A stretch of 64,000 nucleotides of DNA from Anaerolineaceae bacterium (lineage in GTDB: Bacteria > Chloroflexota > Anaerolineae > Anaerolineales > Anaerolineaceae). The translations under genes and the position numbers were made by a program. Where the stretch lies: contig JAURZL010000015.1 in NCBI GenBank assembly GCA_030653365.1, positions 1 to 64,000 on the forward strand, written 5' to 3'. The notes beneath the pieces were generated by a model. It did no database searches. It saw only the letters and a list, made by a program, of their open reading frames with translations, and was not told the origin of the DNA. Below are positions 46,869 through 55,200 of the stretch, one piece after another. Positions within the stretch are counted from its first letter, which is position 1. Every line of letters starts with the position of its first letter.

Positions 46869-47557
46869 TGAATAAAAATTTGAAAATTGCTGCTCTTGTT
46901 CCAATGCGTCACTATTCAGTAAGGGTGCCTGAGAAGAACTTCAGGCTAATTGCTGGAAAACCCTTATACCATTACATCCTGACGAGTTTGCAGGCAGTGA
47001 AGGAAATCGATCAAATTGTTGTTGATACCGATAGTGAAAAAATTGTTGAAGGAATAAAAATTGATTTTCCTTCCATTAAAATTATCAACCGACCTGAACA
47101 TTTGCGAGCAGATACAATCCCGATGAATGAAATCCTGTTACATGATACGGATATTATTAAAGCAGATCTATATCTACAGACTCACAGCACAAATCCATTA
47201 TTAAAGCCTGAGACTATATCAAATGCCATTAATCTATTATTTGACAACATGCCGGCATATGATTCTCTTTTTTCTGTTACAAAACTTCTAACTCGATTAT
47301 GGGATCAATTAACCAGACCCATCAATCATAATCCATCCATATTGTTAAGAACCCAGGATCTTCCTCCAATTTATGAAGAAAACTCCTGTATTTATATTTT
47401 CCAACGAAAAACATTAGTTGAACACAGGAATCGAATTGGTGAAATGCCATTGATGTTTGAGGTTGATCGCTCAGAAGCTTTTGACATCGATGAGGAACTT
47501 GATTTTCTATTAGCAGATTTGATGATTTCACATCAGTCGAAAAGCGATTTGGTATAA
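46865..47557 (+). CDS. Acylneuraminate cytidylyltransferase (NeuA-like)
   Basis: A 230-residue CMP-sugar synthetase. It begins AALVPMRHYSVRVPEKNFRL (a changed form of the usual PARGGSKRIPxKN loop: Met-Arg-His-Tyr-Ser replaces Ala-Arg-Gly-Gly-Ser), then VVDTDSEKI, LQTHSTNPLLKPETI and FDIDEELDFLLAD. The changed loop means that nucleotide choice and activity need testing. It is the third cytidylyltransferase of the operon. ATGA overlap with the previous gene; the next codon is also ATG (46868). Confidence 0.8.
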   Translation: MMNKNLKIAALVPMRHYSVRVPEKNFRLIAGKPLYHYILTSLQAVKEIDQIVVDTDSEKIVEGIKIDFPSIKIINRPEHLRADTIPMNEILLHDTDIIKADLYLQTHSTNPLLKPETISNAINLLFDNMPAYDSLFSVTKLLTRLWDQLTRPINHNPSILLRTQDLPPIYEENSCIYIFQRKTLVEHRNRIGEMPLMFEVDRSEAFDIDEELDFLLADLMISHQSKSDLV

Positions 47558-47588
47558 TCCATAACGATACCTGATTCCTGGGAGATTT

Positions 47589-48551
47589 ATGAAACCAACT
47601 GTTTTATTGTCAGCACCTTATATGATTCCATTTAAGGATAGGTTTGTTCCAATCCTTGAATCCTTTGGTATCAATGTCATCATTCCAGATGTACACGAGC
47701 GATTGTCTGAAGAGGAAATTCTGATTTATGCTGGCAGGATAGATGGTGTTATTTGTGGAGATGACCGCTTCACAAAACAGGTAATTAAAGCCTGCCTCCC
47801 TCGTTTGAAAGTGATTTCTAAATGGGGAACTGGAATAGACTCAATTGACAAAATTTATGCGAATTCAGTGGGCGTCATGGTAGGAAATACCCCTAATGCA
47901 TTCTCTATTCCGGTAGCTGATAGTGTTATTGGTTATGTTTTAGCTTTTGCACGACGATTACCATGGATGGATTCCGCAATGAAGGTAGGAAAATGGGATA
48001 AAATTCCCGGTCGATCCTTGAGTGAATGTACGCTGGGTGTGATCGGTGTAGGCAACGTTGGAAAATCTGTAATACGAAGGGCTAAAGCATTTGGTTTGAA
48101 ATTAATAGGGAATGATATTAAGGAGATTGATCCTGATTTTATTCTTGAGCATGGGTTGAAAATGGTCTCTCTCAAGGAATTGTTGAGTCAATCTGATTTT
48201 ATCAGTGTCAACTGTGATTTAAACGAAACCAGTCACCGCCTGATCAACGAAGAATCTCTTTCTTTCGTTAAGCAAGAAGCTGTTCTGATCAATACAGCTC
48301 GTGGACCGATTGTGGATGAAAGCGCCCTCATTCAATATTTGCAATCCGGCAAAATTTCTGGTGCAGCCCTTGATGTATTTGAAGTGGAGCCTTTACCTCA
48401 CAATTCCCCTTTGTTATTAATGGAGAATGTACTACTCGCGCCTCATAATTCGAATTCAAGTCCGCAGGCGTGGGAGCGAGTGCATTGGAATACGATCAAG
48501 AATTTGTTGGTTGGATTGAATATGGATACTTCTACCCTTGAAAAATTTTAG
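47589..48551 (+). CDS. D-2-hydroxyacid dehydrogenase (SerA-like)
   Basis: A 320-residue NAD enzyme. It has KVISKWGTGIDSIDKIYA, the dinucleotide loop LGVIGVGNVGKSVIRRA, INTARGPIVDESALI (catalytic Arg) and the His in LLAPHNSNSSPQAWERV. It lacks the C-terminal ACT domain of many 3-phosphoglycerate dehydrogenases. In a glycan operon it may make a small acid (such as a glycerate) that decorates a sugar, or act on a sugar acid; neither is shown. Confidence 0.85.
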   Translation: MKPTVLLSAPYMIPFKDRFVPILESFGINVIIPDVHERLSEEEILIYAGRIDGVICGDDRFTKQVIKACLPRLKVISKWGTGIDSIDKIYANSVGVMVGNTPNAFSIPVADSVIGYVLAFARRLPWMDSAMKVGKWDKIPGRSLSECTLGVIGVGNVGKSVIRRAKAFGLKLIGNDIKEIDPDFILEHGLKMVSLKELLSQSDFISVNCDLNETSHRLINEESLSFVKQEAVLINTARGPIVDESALIQYLQSGKISGAALDVFEVEPLPHNSPLLLMENVLLAPHNSNSSPQAWERVHWNTIKNLLVGLNMDTSTLEKF

Positions 48552-48570
48552 ACAGCAGAGGCAGGATTCT

Positions 48571-49308
48571 ATGAAAAAAAATCCGAGAGTTATGCTAATT
48601 ACGGGGGCAGCTGGTGGTGTCGGCAGGGCAACTGTCCAACTGTTTCACGAGAAAGATTGGATCGTCATCGGCGTAGACCGAAACGATTATGGAGAACCTT
48701 TTCCATCCAATGGTCTTTTCATTCAGGCTGATATTTCAGATCCTTCCAATCTGGAAAAGATTTACCAGGCAGTAATGAATTTTACTGATAAATTAGATGC
48801 TGTTATCAATAATGCAGCATTACAAGTTGTTAAACCCCTTCTCGAGACATCAGTGGAAGAGTGGGATGCAGTAATGGCATCCAATCTACGGTCAGTGTTT
48901 TTAGGAGCAAAGCTTGCCTATCCCTTATTAACGAATCGAGGAGGGGGAGCGATTGTAAATATCTCATCGGTTCATGCGATTGCTACGTCTTCCGGAGTGA
49001 GTAGTTATGCAGCCAGCAAAGGTGGATTGTTGGCTTTAACAAGGTCGATGGCAATTGAATTTGCAAATGATAACATCAGGGTTAACGCAATATTGCCTGG
49101 TGCTGTTGATACACCGATGCTTTCCGCTCATCTCGATCAAATTCGGCTCGAGAATTTAGCAAAACGGACTGTGAATGGCCGAATTGGTTTGCCATCTGAA
49201 TTGGCACATGCGATTTATTTTCTGGCAGATGAAGAACAATCATCATTCATGACTGGTCAATCCATCGTAGTTGATGGTGGGGCAACAGCGAAACTCAGCA
49301 CGGAATAA
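48571..49308 (+). CDS. Short-chain dehydrogenase/reductase
   Basis: A 245-residue SDR. The ATG at 48571 has AGAGGCAGGA just before it; a longer frame from 48538 would overlap the preceding stop. Motifs are LITGAAGGVGRATV, NNAALQVV, IVNISSVHAIATSSG, YAASKGGLLALTR and FMTGQSIVVDGGA. It ends 4 nt before the DUF115 gene. The substrate is unknown; together with 47589 it may form a two-step oxidation pair. Confidence 0.88.
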   Translation: MKKNPRVMLITGAAGGVGRATVQLFHEKDWIVIGVDRNDYGEPFPSNGLFIQADISDPSNLEKIYQAVMNFTDKLDAVINNAALQVVKPLLETSVEEWDAVMASNLRSVFLGAKLAYPLLTNRGGGAIVNISSVHAIATSSGVSSYAASKGGLLALTRSMAIEFANDNIRVNAILPGAVDTPMLSAHLDQIRLENLAKRTVNGRIGLPSELAHAIYFLADEEQSSFMTGQSIVVDGGATAKLSTE

Positions 49309-49312
49309 CTCA

Positions 49313-50119
49313 ATGAAGGATCAACTAAAGAAAATTCTTCCCCAGCCTGCCCAAGTTGTGATCCGTGATTCCCTGGATGCGATTAAACGTATAAAAGATA
49401 TTCCTGACGCTTATTTCCATCCTTGGCGGTCTCAATCGCGAAAAGACTTACACAAATTTCATGACATCCACAAAGGAAAAAGATGTTTTATCCTCGGGAA
49501 TGGTCCCAGCCTAAAACATACAGACCTTTCGAAGCTAAAAAATGAATTTACCTTCGGCATGAATCGTATCTATCTTGCTTTTGAGGATATGGGTTATGAA
49601 ACCAGCTATTATGTGTCCGTTAATGATCTGGTCATTGAACAATGTGCTCAGGAAATAATGAATTTGAAAATCCCCCGTTTTGTTTCCTGGCGGGCTGGAA
49701 AACGCTTGTTAACCCAACAGGAAAATCTTTTTTTCTTGTATACAACTTATACCGAACCAAAATTTGCTAAGGATATCAGGAAACGTTTGTGGGAAAGTGC
49801 TACGGTTACTTATGTGGCATTACAAATCTCATTTTTTATGGGATTTGATGAAGTGATTTTGATTGGTGTTGATCATAACTTTGAGACGAAAGGTAAAGCT
49901 AACACTACAATTGTCTCACAGGGAGATGATCCTAACCATTTTCATCCTGGATATTTTGGAAAAGGATTTCGCTGGCAATTACCCGATTTGGAAATGTCTG
50001 AAGTGGGCTATAAAATGGCAAAAGATGTTTTTGAAAAAGACAATCGCAAGGTTCTTGATGCAACAATTGGTGGAAAATTAACAATTTTTGATAAGGTTGA
50101 TTTCGATAGTCTTTTTTAA
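49313..50119 (+). CDS. DUF115-like protein with GNGPSL motif; candidate nonulosonic-acid transferase
   Basis: A 268-residue protein read from ATG 49313. Residues about 50-75 are GKRCFILGNGPSLKHTDLSK, followed by FTFGMNRIYLAFEDMGY, and later YVALQISFFMGFDEVILIGV and DHNFE. The GNGPSL motif with a following N-R/C-N acceptor segment is shared by DUF115 (the core of flagellin-modifying Maf proteins) and the CstII-type sialyltransferases (GT42), which use CMP-activated nonulosonic acids. The operon supplies such donors, so a transferase role fits. This is inference; some DUF115 proteins have other roles. Confidence 0.65.
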   Translation: MKDQLKKILPQPAQVVIRDSLDAIKRIKDIPDAYFHPWRSQSRKDLHKFHDIHKGKRCFILGNGPSLKHTDLSKLKNEFTFGMNRIYLAFEDMGYETSYYVSVNDLVIEQCAQEIMNLKIPRFVSWRAGKRLLTQQENLFFLYTTYTEPKFAKDIRKRLWESATVTYVALQISFFMGFDEVILIGVDHNFETKGKANTTIVSQGDDPNHFHPGYFGKGFRWQLPDLEMSEVGYKMAKDVFEKDNRKVLDATIGGKLTIFDKVDFDSLF

Positions 50120-50146
50120 ATTAATTTATTTGGGAATTTTTTGATA

Positions 50147-51121
50147 ATGCTGTCCTCTAAAAATATGAACCATAAACCCCTCATTTCCATCATAACGCCC
50201 TCTTATAATCAATCGGATTATTTGGAAAAGTCCATGCTTTCTGTTTTAAATCAGAATTATCCCAACATAGAATATTTAGTCGTGGATGGAAATTCAACTG
50301 ATGGCAGTCAGGAAATTATCAGAAAATATGAGGATCGATTAGATTGGTGGATTTCAGAAAAAGATAATGGTCAGGCAGATGCTTTCAATAAAGGTCTCCA
50401 GTATGTAAATGGAAAATATGTTGGTTGGCTAAATTCTGATGACCTTTTTTTAGAGGGAACGATTTCAGAAGCTGTTGACATTCTCGAATCAGATCCTGAA
50501 TTAGCCTTCGTTTTTGGAGATGTTGAAGCGATTAATGCTAAAGGTGAAATTACCAATATCATGAAATATGGAAACTGGAATCTGATAGATTTGATGCAAT
50601 TCAAAATCATTGGTCAACCAGCAGTTTTTATGAGAACAAATTTATTGAAAACCGTTGGCGGACTGGATATGTCTTTTCATTATTTATTGGACCATCATCT
50701 TTGGTTAAAATTAGCAGCCAGGGGGCCGATAAAATACTCAGGGAAATTGTGGGCGGCTGCTCGTTTCCACGCCGAAGCAAAGAATGTCGCACATGCTTCG
50801 GAATTTGGACAGGAAGCATACCGTCTGGTTGCCTGGATGGAAAAAAATCCAGAGACGAATCAAATATTTTTATCAGAACATAAAAAAATTCTTGCTGGTG
50901 CTCATCGAATGAATGCCCGTTATCTCCTGGATGGGGGTCAATATTCGGATGCCCGAGATGCTTACTGGCAAGGGTTGAAATTAAATTTTTTTACAATATT
51001 ACCAGAATGGCATCGTTTTCTATTTGCGATATTTGCTCCTCTAGGTTTGATTAAATTGAAAGACATATACTTGAGATTAAGATTTTGGATGAATAGACCA
51101 GACTTAAGAGGAAAAAAATAA
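50147..51121 (+). CDS. Family 2 glycosyltransferase
   Basis: A 324-residue GT-A enzyme. ATG 50147 has GGGAA 10 nt upstream; TTG 50141 and ATG 50165 are alternatives. Motifs are ISIITPSYNQSDYLEKSMLS, NYPNIEYLVVDGNSTDGS, GWLNSDDLF (DxD) and YLLDHHLWLKLAARG. It is clearly related to the protein at 52674 (VLNQNYPNIEY and DGNSTD shared), so one is probably a copy of the other. Its last 80 residues form an extra helical and hydrophobic part that the paralogue lacks. Confidence 0.88.
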   Translation: MLSSKNMNHKPLISIITPSYNQSDYLEKSMLSVLNQNYPNIEYLVVDGNSTDGSQEIIRKYEDRLDWWISEKDNGQADAFNKGLQYVNGKYVGWLNSDDLFLEGTISEAVDILESDPELAFVFGDVEAINAKGEITNIMKYGNWNLIDLMQFKIIGQPAVFMRTNLLKTVGGLDMSFHYLLDHHLWLKLAARGPIKYSGKLWAAARFHAEAKNVAHASEFGQEAYRLVAWMEKNPETNQIFLSEHKKILAGAHRMNARYLLDGGQYSDARDAYWQGLKLNFFTILPEWHRFLFAIFAPLGLIKLKDIYLRLRFWMNRPDLRGKK

Positions 51122-52669
51122 ATGAATTCCGAGTCAATTCCAGTGGAAATTGAAATGAATGAAGGAAAAGTCTTCAATAAGCATCATAAACTGTACATTT
51201 TTACCATCATAATAATTCTACTCATAGGATTGGTCATCCGTTTTTATGATTTGACTGATGCACCACTGGATTTTCACCCGACAAGACAACTTTATTCAGC
51301 ATTAAAAGCCAGGGGAATGTTTTATGAAAATCTGGAATCTGCCACTGAATGGCAAAGAGAGTTTGCTGTAAAACAATGGAAAATACAAGGCCTGATCGAA
51401 CCGCCAGTGATGGAAAGATTAACTGCAACAGTTTACAAATTAGCTGGTCAGGAACTACTCTGGATCCCTCGCGTTTTATCAATCCTATTCTGGACGATTG
51501 GAGGATTGGCTTTATTATCATTGACCAGATTAATGATTGATAAAAATGCTGCGATATTTGCTTTTTTGTTGTTTATGATTACACCTTACACAGCGATTGC
51601 CAGCCGGGCATTTCAACCAGATCCATTGATGGTCATGTTGATGATTATTGCATTATGGGGATTGGTTCGGTGGATTGATGAGGAAAATCTAAAGAACGCA
51701 ATGATTGCTGGTATTTTTGCAGGACTTGCCATTTTCATAAAATCTGTTGTCATATTCCCAATCGCTTTTTCGTTTATTGCTGTCGTTTTATGGAAAAAGA
51801 GATCTTTTAAATTAATTGTTAGAAATTCAACCATTTGGGTGATGGGTTTGTTGGCTTTACTGCCATATATAATTTATCTGGTGTATGGTCTGGTGATCAT
51901 CGGTACGTTGCAATCCCAATTTAATTTAAGGTTTTTCCCACAATTGTGGATTGATCCGGTTTTCTGGTTACGGTGGAATGAAATGATTTCCAAAGTTGTT
52001 GGATTGGAATTCTTTCTTGCATCAATTTTAGGTATCTTTTTACTTCGAAAATCAATATTTCGGATCATGCTGGCAGCCTTGTTTGTTGGATATTTTGTCT
52101 ATGGTTTAACCCTTTCTTATCATATATCTACCCATGATTATTATCAATTGCCTCTGGTACCCATTGTAATTCTTGGCGCATCAGCTGTTTTCAGTAAAAT
52201 CATTTCATCCCTTAAGGGTCCAAAGATGCTTATCAACATTATCGTTTTTGGAGTCATTGTATTTTATTCGGCGATCAATGCCTGGGATGTCCGGGTTACC
52301 TTAAAAAGAAATGACTATAAGGGTGAAGTCTCATTTTGGGAAAAAATGAATGGTGTCTTTGATCCAAATGATTCAATCATCGGGATCACCCAGGATTATG
52401 GGTATCGATTAAATTATTGGGGGTGGACCGCTATTGAAAATTGGATGGCTACTTATGATTTTTCAGTGCGTCAATTAGCTGGCCAAGAGTTTGATATGCG
52501 TGTTTTGTTTGATGAACAAACCCAGGGAAAAGATTATTTTCTGGTGACGCAGCTATCAGAATTGGATAACCAGCCTGAGATAAAAAGAATTCTTTTTGAA
52601 GGTTACAAGATTCATCAGGAGACTGGTGATTATATAATTTTTGATCTTAAGCAGAAAATCGAGAATTGA
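51122..52669 (+). CDS. GT39/ArnT-like membrane glycosyltransferase
   Basis: A 515-residue polytopic protein with about eleven helices, starting directly after the previous stop. The first outside loop reads DAPLDFHPTRQLYSALKARG; Asp-Phe-His takes the place of the Asp-Glu pair normally found at this spot, so the catalytic acid is probably the Asp before FHP. The remaining helices and the C-terminal outside domain fit the PMT/ArnT type. It would use a polyprenyl-phosphate sugar, perhaps from the enzyme at 23524. Acceptor unknown. Confidence 0.75.
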   Translation: MNSESIPVEIEMNEGKVFNKHHKLYIFTIIIILLIGLVIRFYDLTDAPLDFHPTRQLYSALKARGMFYENLESATEWQREFAVKQWKIQGLIEPPVMERLTATVYKLAGQELLWIPRVLSILFWTIGGLALLSLTRLMIDKNAAIFAFLLFMITPYTAIASRAFQPDPLMVMLMIIALWGLVRWIDEENLKNAMIAGIFAGLAIFIKSVVIFPIAFSFIAVVLWKKRSFKLIVRNSTIWVMGLLALLPYIIYLVYGLVIIGTLQSQFNLRFFPQLWIDPVFWLRWNEMISKVVGLEFFLASILGIFLLRKSIFRIMLAALFVGYFVYGLTLSYHISTHDYYQLPLVPIVILGASAVFSKIISSLKGPKMLINIIVFGVIVFYSAINAWDVRVTLKRNDYKGEVSFWEKMNGVFDPNDSIIGITQDYGYRLNYWGWTAIENWMATYDFSVRQLAGQEFDMRVLFDEQTQGKDYFLVTQLSELDNQPEIKRILFEGYKIHQETGDYIIFDLKQKIEN

Positions 52670-52673
52670 TTTA

Positions 52674-53450
52674 ATGGAACCGCTTGTTTCAATTATTACA
52701 CCATCTTTCAATCAGGGAGCATATCTGGAAAGAACTATTCTTTCGGTTTTAAATCAGAATTACCCTAACATCGAATATATAGTTATGGATGGAAACTCCA
52801 CTGACGAAAGTGTGGAAATCATCAAGAAATACTCATCCAGAATTGGTTATTGGCAATCTGAGAAGGATAAAGGACAAACGGATGCGATTAATCAGGGTTT
52901 TTCGCACGCACATGGGCAGTTCTTTGCCTGGATAAACTCAGATGATACATATGAACCGAACGCGGTCTCTCAAGCTGTGAATTATCTTCTCAACCATTCA
53001 GAAGTAGGAATGGTCTATGGAGATTGTAATTTTATTGATGCGGAGGACAGAGTCATTGGAAAATTTAATGCAAAACCAACGGACTATCAGAAATTACGAA
53101 CTGGATATGTTCATATTCCCCAACAGTCATCTTTTTGGCGGGCAGAATTGTGGCATCAGGTTGCTCCATTAGACACATCCATTTATTTCGCAATGGATTA
53201 TGATTTGTGGTTACGTTTATCAAAGATCAGTAATATTGTTTACACTCCTCAACTGTGGGCAAATTTTCGATTACATGGAGATGCAAAAACAATCTCAGAA
53301 GATGACCGCTGTTGGCCAGATATGTTGAGGATTCATTATCGCGATGGGGGAAAATGGTGGCAGCCTATTGTTTGGAAGTATTGGATTAGAAAATTGGTTG
53401 CTCCATATTTGAAGTGCAAACGAAAAAAAATGATCAACGAACAATCCTGA
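52674..53450 (+). CDS. Family 2 glycosyltransferase (paralogue of the gene at 50147)
   Basis: A 258-residue GT-A enzyme. The ATG at 52674 is used; a longer frame would overlap the membrane protein. Motifs are VSIITPSFNQGAYLERTILS, NYPNIEYIVMDGNSTDES, FAWINSDDTYEPN and YFAMDYDLWLRLSKI. This is the last gene of the operon; no convincing terminator was noticed after it. Sugar unknown. Confidence 0.9.
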   Translation: MEPLVSIITPSFNQGAYLERTILSVLNQNYPNIEYIVMDGNSTDESVEIIKKYSSRIGYWQSEKDKGQTDAINQGFSHAHGQFFAWINSDDTYEPNAVSQAVNYLLNHSEVGMVYGDCNFIDAEDRVIGKFNAKPTDYQKLRTGYVHIPQQSSFWRAELWHQVAPLDTSIYFAMDYDLWLRLSKISNIVYTPQLWANFRLHGDAKTISEDDRCWPDMLRIHYRDGGKWWQPIVWKYWIRKLVAPYLKCKRKKMINEQS

Positions 53451-53494
53451 ATAGTCTAAACAATATATTTTCTTTCGGAATCAATGGATGTGAT

Positions 53495-53503
53495 TGTTAT
53501 AAT
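53495..53503 (+). promoter_or_regulatory. Extended -10 promoter for the sugar-dehydrogenase lipoprotein
   Basis: TGTTATAAT is a complete extended -10 element (TGn plus TATAAT). The -35 region is weak. It lies 45 nt before the ATG at 53549. Confidence 0.5.
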
Positions 53504-53548
53504 TGAATTAAAATGAATTGGATTGAATTTAAGGATCAGGTTTAAGCA

Positions 53549-54850
53549 ATGAAAAAGATTTTCATAAAGCCATTTTTTATTCTGGCAGTTCTATTATTGA
53601 CAGCCTGTACAGATGATATCCAGTCAACATTTACCCCGCCAGTAATTGATGTTCCAAAAGCGACCAATACGGTTGTTATTACCCAAAGCCCCACAGAAAC
53701 AAGTGGTCAAATTCCAACAGAAGAGTTAATTTCGGAGACCATCGAACCTGCTATTATTCCTCAGGTATCAGTAACAGATTTTCCAGACCCTACTCAATAT
53801 GAATGGGTAACGATCGTTTCTGGTTTTAATAAGCCTTTAGGGATGACATCTTTTTATGGTGATCGCCTCTTGATTTATGTTCTTGAACAGGGTGGTGTAA
53901 TCCGAATAATCGAAAATGAGGAAATGAGAAGTGACCCATTTCTGGATATCTCAAACAAAATAAGAACCCAAGGATCAGAACAAGGCTTGTTAGGGATAGC
54001 TTTGGATCCAAATTTCTCCATAAATGGAATCTTCTACTTGAATTATTCCAATCGGGATGGGGACACTGTGATTGCACGTTTCCAGGCGGATGAAGATCGT
54101 TATACGGCAAATCCTGAAAGTGAACAAATCATACTGACCTATAACCAACCTTATTCAAATCATAATGGTGGAAACCTCATGTTTGGTCCAGATGGATTCC
54201 TCTATATTGGATTGGGTGATGGCGGGTCGGGAGGTGATCCGGAGATGAGAGCTCAAAATCCAGATACATTATTAGGAAAGATGCTGAGAATTTCAGTCCA
54301 GGATCAGGATCTGTATGCAATTCCTTCTGATAATCCTTATCAAGGTGGTGGTGGAAGGGGAGAAATCTGGGCTATGGGATTGCGAAATCCCTGGCGGTAT
54401 TCGTTTGATCGACTGACAGGAGATTTATGGATCGCTGATGTGGGTCAGGGAAATTGGGAAGAAATCAACTTCACACCAGCCAATTCACTGCCAGGGCTGA
54501 ATTATGGTTGGTATTATCGTGAAGGTACTCATCCATTCAAAGGGGAACCACCCAATCCCTCAGAATTAATCGATCCGGTTTATGAATATGACCACAGTAT
54601 GGGTAGTTGTTCTGTCACAGGAGGATTTGTATACCGCGGAGAGCAATTACCAGAATGGTATGGGGTTTATCTATTTGGTGACTTTTGTAATGGCAAAGTT
54701 TGGGGAATTCTTCAGACGGATGATGGCGGATGGCGTGTGGATTCATTATTTGAGACGGGTGTAAATATCAGTTCATTCGGTGAGGATGTTTTTGGTGAAC
54801 TTTATTTGATTGCCCATAATGGAACTTTATATCAGTTAAGATCGAAGTAG
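53549..54850 (+). CDS. Lipoprotein of the glucose/sorbosone dehydrogenase (PQQ-type propeller) family
   Basis: A 433-residue exported protein with lipobox LLTAC near residue 20, a Thr/Pro/Glu linker to about residue 75 and a six-bladed propeller. Family marks are SEQGLLGIALDPNF, SNHNGGNLMFGPDGFLYIGL, GDGGSGGDPE, LGKMLRISV and EIWAMGLRNPWRYSFD. These proteins oxidise sugars with PQQ, though many members lack activity; the His/Arg positions around the cofactor (NHNGG, LRNPWR) are kept. It is anchored outside the cell and has its own promoter. Confidence 0.9.
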   Translation: MKKIFIKPFFILAVLLLTACTDDIQSTFTPPVIDVPKATNTVVITQSPTETSGQIPTEELISETIEPAIIPQVSVTDFPDPTQYEWVTIVSGFNKPLGMTSFYGDRLLIYVLEQGGVIRIIENEEMRSDPFLDISNKIRTQGSEQGLLGIALDPNFSINGIFYLNYSNRDGDTVIARFQADEDRYTANPESEQIILTYNQPYSNHNGGNLMFGPDGFLYIGLGDGGSGGDPEMRAQNPDTLLGKMLRISVQDQDLYAIPSDNPYQGGGGRGEIWAMGLRNPWRYSFDRLTGDLWIADVGQGNWEEINFTPANSLPGLNYGWYYREGTHPFKGEPPNPSELIDPVYEYDHSMGSCSVTGGFVYRGEQLPEWYGVYLFGDFCNGKVWGILQTDDGGWRVDSLFETGVNISSFGEDVFGELYLIAHNGTLYQLRSK

Positions 54851-54939
54851 TAGGTGTGTCAGAAAAGTAAACTTGATACCCTGACCGACTTAGAAAAATT
54901 TGACTTTTGGAAGTGTAATAATTTATCTTGGAGGTAAAA

Positions 54940-55167
54940 ATGGCAGAAAAGAAATGGTACCCTGCGAAAAAACAATTCTGTAAACATGCCGGTGGTGACG
55001 TTGAATTAGAGGTGCATGTCGTCTTGCCGCCTGAATATCTGCCCGATCAACCACCTCGTATCATCGGGCATCGATGCTCGCACGGAATGCAATGTAATCT
55101 GCTCACTCAACCGTCTTGCACCTGGGCTGGGACAAATCCGACTTATGATCCTTTCACAGATCAATAA
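54940..55167 (+). CDS. Small Cys/His protein, uncharacterised
   Basis: A 75-residue soluble protein. ATG 54940 has GGAGG at 54930-54934; an upstream TTG would overlap this site. Cys at 14, 46, 52 and 60 with His at 16, 44 and 48 (RCSHGMQCNLL) suggest zinc or iron-sulfur binding. I do not recognise the family. It stands alone before the convergent kbl gene. Confidence 0.65.
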   Translation: MAEKKWYPAKKQFCKHAGGDVELEVHVVLPPEYLPDQPPRIIGHRCSHGMQCNLLTQPSCTWAGTNPTYDPFTDQ

Positions 55168-55181
55168 GATTTTTTAGTAGA

Positions 55182-55200
55182 AAAAAATTAGCAATTTTTT
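55182..55200. terminator. A/T hairpin between convergent genes
   Basis: AAAAAATT (55182-55189) pairs with AATTTTTT (55193-55200) around AGC. A weak, all-A/T stem, but it could end both transcripts. Confidence 0.4.
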
